The translations under genes and the position numbers were made by a program. This document shows positions 60,607 through 64,000 of a DNA stretch of 64,000 nucleotides, one piece after another (position 1 is the stretch's first letter; each line of letters begins with the position of its first letter). The notes under the pieces are model-generated. The model searched no databases, had not been told where the DNA came from, and saw only the letters and a program-made list of their open reading frames with translations. The stretch comes from Bradyrhizobium sp. CSS354 (GTDB lineage Bacteria > Pseudomonadota > Alphaproteobacteria > Rhizobiales > Xanthobacteraceae): NCBI RefSeq assembly GCF_029051725.1, contig NZ_JAACFU010000023.1, positions 35,795 to 99,794 of the forward strand. Reading direction: 5' to 3'.

Positions 60607-61201
60607 TCGCTTTTATCCAGTCGTCGACAGCCTCGCCTGGGTCGAACGCCTGACCAGACTCGGCGTCGGCACCATCCAGCTGCGGGCAAAGGACCTCGAC
60701 GATTCCCAGTCGCTCCAGATGGTCACCGACGCGCTGGCGATCACCGCGGGCACGCAAGCCAAGCTCGTCGTGAACGATTATTGGCGCGCGGCGATCGTCG
60801 CCGGCGCGAAATATTTACATCTCGGCCAGGAGGACCTTGCCGACGCAGACCTCGGCGCCATCCGCGAGGCCGGCCTGTCGCTCGGCCTCTCCACCCATGA
60901 CGATGCCGAGCTGGAAACGGCGCTCGCCGCAAAACCCGACTATGTCGCGCTGGGCCCGATCTTCTTCACCACCTTGAAGTCGATGCGCTTCGAGCCGCAG
61001 GGCATTCCAAAGATCACGGAATGGAAGAAGCGCATCGGCACCATCCCGCTGGTCGCGATCGGCGGCATCAAGTTCGAGCACGCGGCGGAGATCTTTGCCG
61101 CCGGCGCGGATTCCATCGCCGTTGTTTCCGACGTCACCCAGAACGCCGACCCGGATGCGCGGGTGCGGCAATGGCTCGGCCTGTCCGCGGAGGCGGCGTG
61201 A
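60593..61201 (+). CDS. thiE: Thiamine phosphate synthase ThiE
   Basis: 202 residues. Couples thiazole phosphate to hydroxymethylpyrimidine diphosphate. FYPVVDSLAWVERLTRLGV, IQLRAKDL, KLVVNDYWRAAIVAGAKYLHLGQEDL (about 63-88), and YVALGPIFFTTLK are all family motifs. I chose ATG 60593, which overlaps thiG by 14 bp; ATG 60575 would overlap more. Confidence 0.93.
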   Translation: MPYPDRFYPVVDSLAWVERLTRLGVGTIQLRAKDLDDSQSLQMVTDALAITAGTQAKLVVNDYWRAAIVAGAKYLHLGQEDLADADLGAIREAGLSLGLSTHDDAELETALAAKPDYVALGPIFFTTLKSMRFEPQGIPKITEWKKRIGTIPLVAIGGIKFEHAAEIFAAGADSIAVVSDVTQNADPDARVRQWLGLSAEAA

Positions 61202-61221
61202 TGCGTCTCACTCTCTCACTT

Positions 61222-61308
61222 CGTCATTGCGAGGAGCACTTGCGACGAAGCAATCCAGACTGTCTCTGCAGAGAGATTCTGGATTGCTTCGCTGCGCTCG
61301 CAATGACG
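61222..61308. repeat. Palindromic repeat, family C
   Basis: tcgtcattgcgaggagcact and gcttcgctgcgctcgcaatg arms with inner agcaatccag / ctggattgct, located in the thiE-thiC gap. Same family as 37724-37803. Confidence 0.85.
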
Positions 61309-61369
61309 GAGCAAGAATTCACCGCCATCGCCCAGACGCACACACATACGAATTAAACCGGAGGATCCC

Positions 61370-63268
<1,899 letters not shown>

Positions 63269-63287
63269 GCGGGCCCGTACGAATTCT

Positions 63288-63309
63288 GGGGGCGACGGTC
63301 GTCGCCCCC
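63288..63309 (+). terminator. Hairpin after thiC
   Basis: gggggcgac, ggtc, gtcgccccc: a 9-bp perfect stem 20 bp beyond the stop. There is no T-run, so termination is likely but may need a factor. Confidence 0.6.
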
Positions 63310-63326
63310 AAAGTTGGAAACAGCCC

Positions 63327-63887
63327 ATGCGGTTTGAAATACTACCAGGACTACCACCGTACGGACCTCCGGCCATCTCTTTGACCGGACGCGGTGACCG
63401 CGAATTTCGGGAAGGTTTGGTTGTCCGTTTCCATCCCAAGGGTTCCGATTCATGGGTGGGCAATTTCGTGGGAGGCATCTTCGATTACACCGCTGTGCTC
63501 GATCATCCCAACGGAAGGGACGTGATCGTTGTCGCGTATGGCGACACCTGCATTATCGATCCGGAACACCGTGCAGTTAGAGATCACATTGCAAGTGATA
63601 CCAAACGCGCGATTGCGGTACCGGCTCTTGGACTGATCGTTTTCCAAGGATTGGTCGACTTCAGCGCGGTTCGGTCAGATGACCTGCGATGGATTAGCCC
63701 GCGGATTTCGTGGGATGGCTTCCGCAATATCAATGTTAAAGAATCCAAACTTGCCGGCGAAGCATGGTCTCCAATTGGAGACTCTTGGGTATCATTCAGC
63801 CTCGATCTTTTGACAGGCCACTGCACCGACGGAATTTATGAACTAGAAGCGGCTCGGGCGGTGCGTGTGACGCGCAAATCGGACTAG
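63327..63887 (+). CDS. Uncharacterised 186-residue protein
   Basis: Starts MRFEILPGLPPYGPPA and continues through GREFREGLVVRFHPKGSDSWVGNF-like sequence (REFREGLVVRF at about 27-37) with many beta-strand residues and Trp. No signal peptide or membrane segment and no family recognised. Codon choice and composition are less GC-biased than in the adjacent thi genes, suggesting foreign origin. ATG 63327 has ggaaac upstream only; translation is likely, function open. Confidence 0.6.
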   Translation: MRFEILPGLPPYGPPAISLTGRGDREFREGLVVRFHPKGSDSWVGNFVGGIFDYTAVLDHPNGRDVIVVAYGDTCIIDPEHRAVRDHIASDTKRAIAVPALGLIVFQGLVDFSAVRSDDLRWISPRISWDGFRNINVKESKLAGEAWSPIGDSWVSFSLDLLTGHCTDGIYELEAARAVRVTRKSD

Positions 63888-63890
63888 CAC

Positions 63891-63964
63891 GCGTAGCCCG
63901 GATGAGCGCAGCGACATCCGGGTCTTTGCTGTCCCGCATGTCGCTCCGCTCATGCGGGCTACAA
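63891..63964. repeat. Palindromic repeat, family E
   Basis: gcgtagcccggatgagcgca and gctccgctcatgcgggctac pair as outer arms, with inner gacatccggg / cccgcatgtc. Same type as 32576-32649. It lies just after the last gene. Confidence 0.7.
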
Positions 63965-64000
63965 CTGCGGATAATTGACGTGCCCGAGATCACCCTCCAC

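Overview
The window is a chromosomal segment of a high-GC alphaproteobacterium, most likely Bradyrhizobium or a close relative in the Nitrobacteraceae. The evidence is the gene set and order (dcw cluster followed by an amidase and rnpB, an ECF42 sigma factor with its DGPF partner, a thiOSGEC operon behind a TPP riboswitch), the style of the proteins, and several families of palindromic intergenic repeats. It looks like ordinary core chromosome. I see no insertion sequence, integrase, prophage, CRISPR array, tRNA or replication origin.

Layout. 1-9756 (minus) is the cell-wall/division cluster rsmH-ftsL-ftsI-murE-murF-mraY-murD-ftsW, transcribed leftward, with ftsW cut by the window edge and no mraZ in front of rsmH. 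10199-17435 holds a peptidoglycan amidase, ECF42 sigma plus YCII/DGPF protein, the RNase P RNA gene rnpB (plus), an alpha/beta hydrolase, a DUF983 protein divergent from a MocR-type regulator, a small secreted protein and a TSUP exporter. 17507-25017 is a multidrug-export block: a MATE transporter and an ABC exporter in one operon behind a long leader that looks like an attenuator, then an EmrAB-type HlyD/MFS pair with a divergent TetR regulator and a perfect palindromic operator. 25062-33854 holds small unknowns, a K+ channel with a zinc ribbon, an operon for uptake and hydrolysis of an unidentified amide-type compound (M20 hydrolase, TauC/TauA-like transporter lacking its ATPase, allophanate-hydrolase-like amidase, Crp/Fnr regulator) and an extensin-like lipoprotein.

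34046-46540 is mostly envelope functions: a 27-residue membrane peptide, two divergent DUF2147-type secreted paralogs around a Crp-like site, a FecR-domain protein with a Q/P/G tail, a Nudix hydrolase, phosphatidylserine decarboxylase, a class III aminotransferase, a histidine-rich membrane protein, a PmtA-like methyltransferase, a GT4 glycosyltransferase, an L,D-transpeptidase, a class I cytochrome c and an orphan LivK-type binding protein. 46888-51270 is a complete spermidine/putrescine-type ABC operon. 51405-57411 has a DUF4403 protein, a beta-propeller, a winged-helix regulator divergent from a DUF899 protein and its small membrane neighbour, a PRC-barrel protein and a zinc ribbon. 57656-63268 has a lytic transglycosylase and the thiamin operon. 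The window ends with an unrecognised gene of atypical composition.

The most interesting non-coding signal is the 280-base leader of the ABC/MATE operon (20771-21060): a good promoter, a 24-codon ORF with a strong ribosome-binding site, and four complementary segments able to form alternative hairpins next to the ABC start codon. Base pairings and promoters were read by eye; no folding or database search was run.
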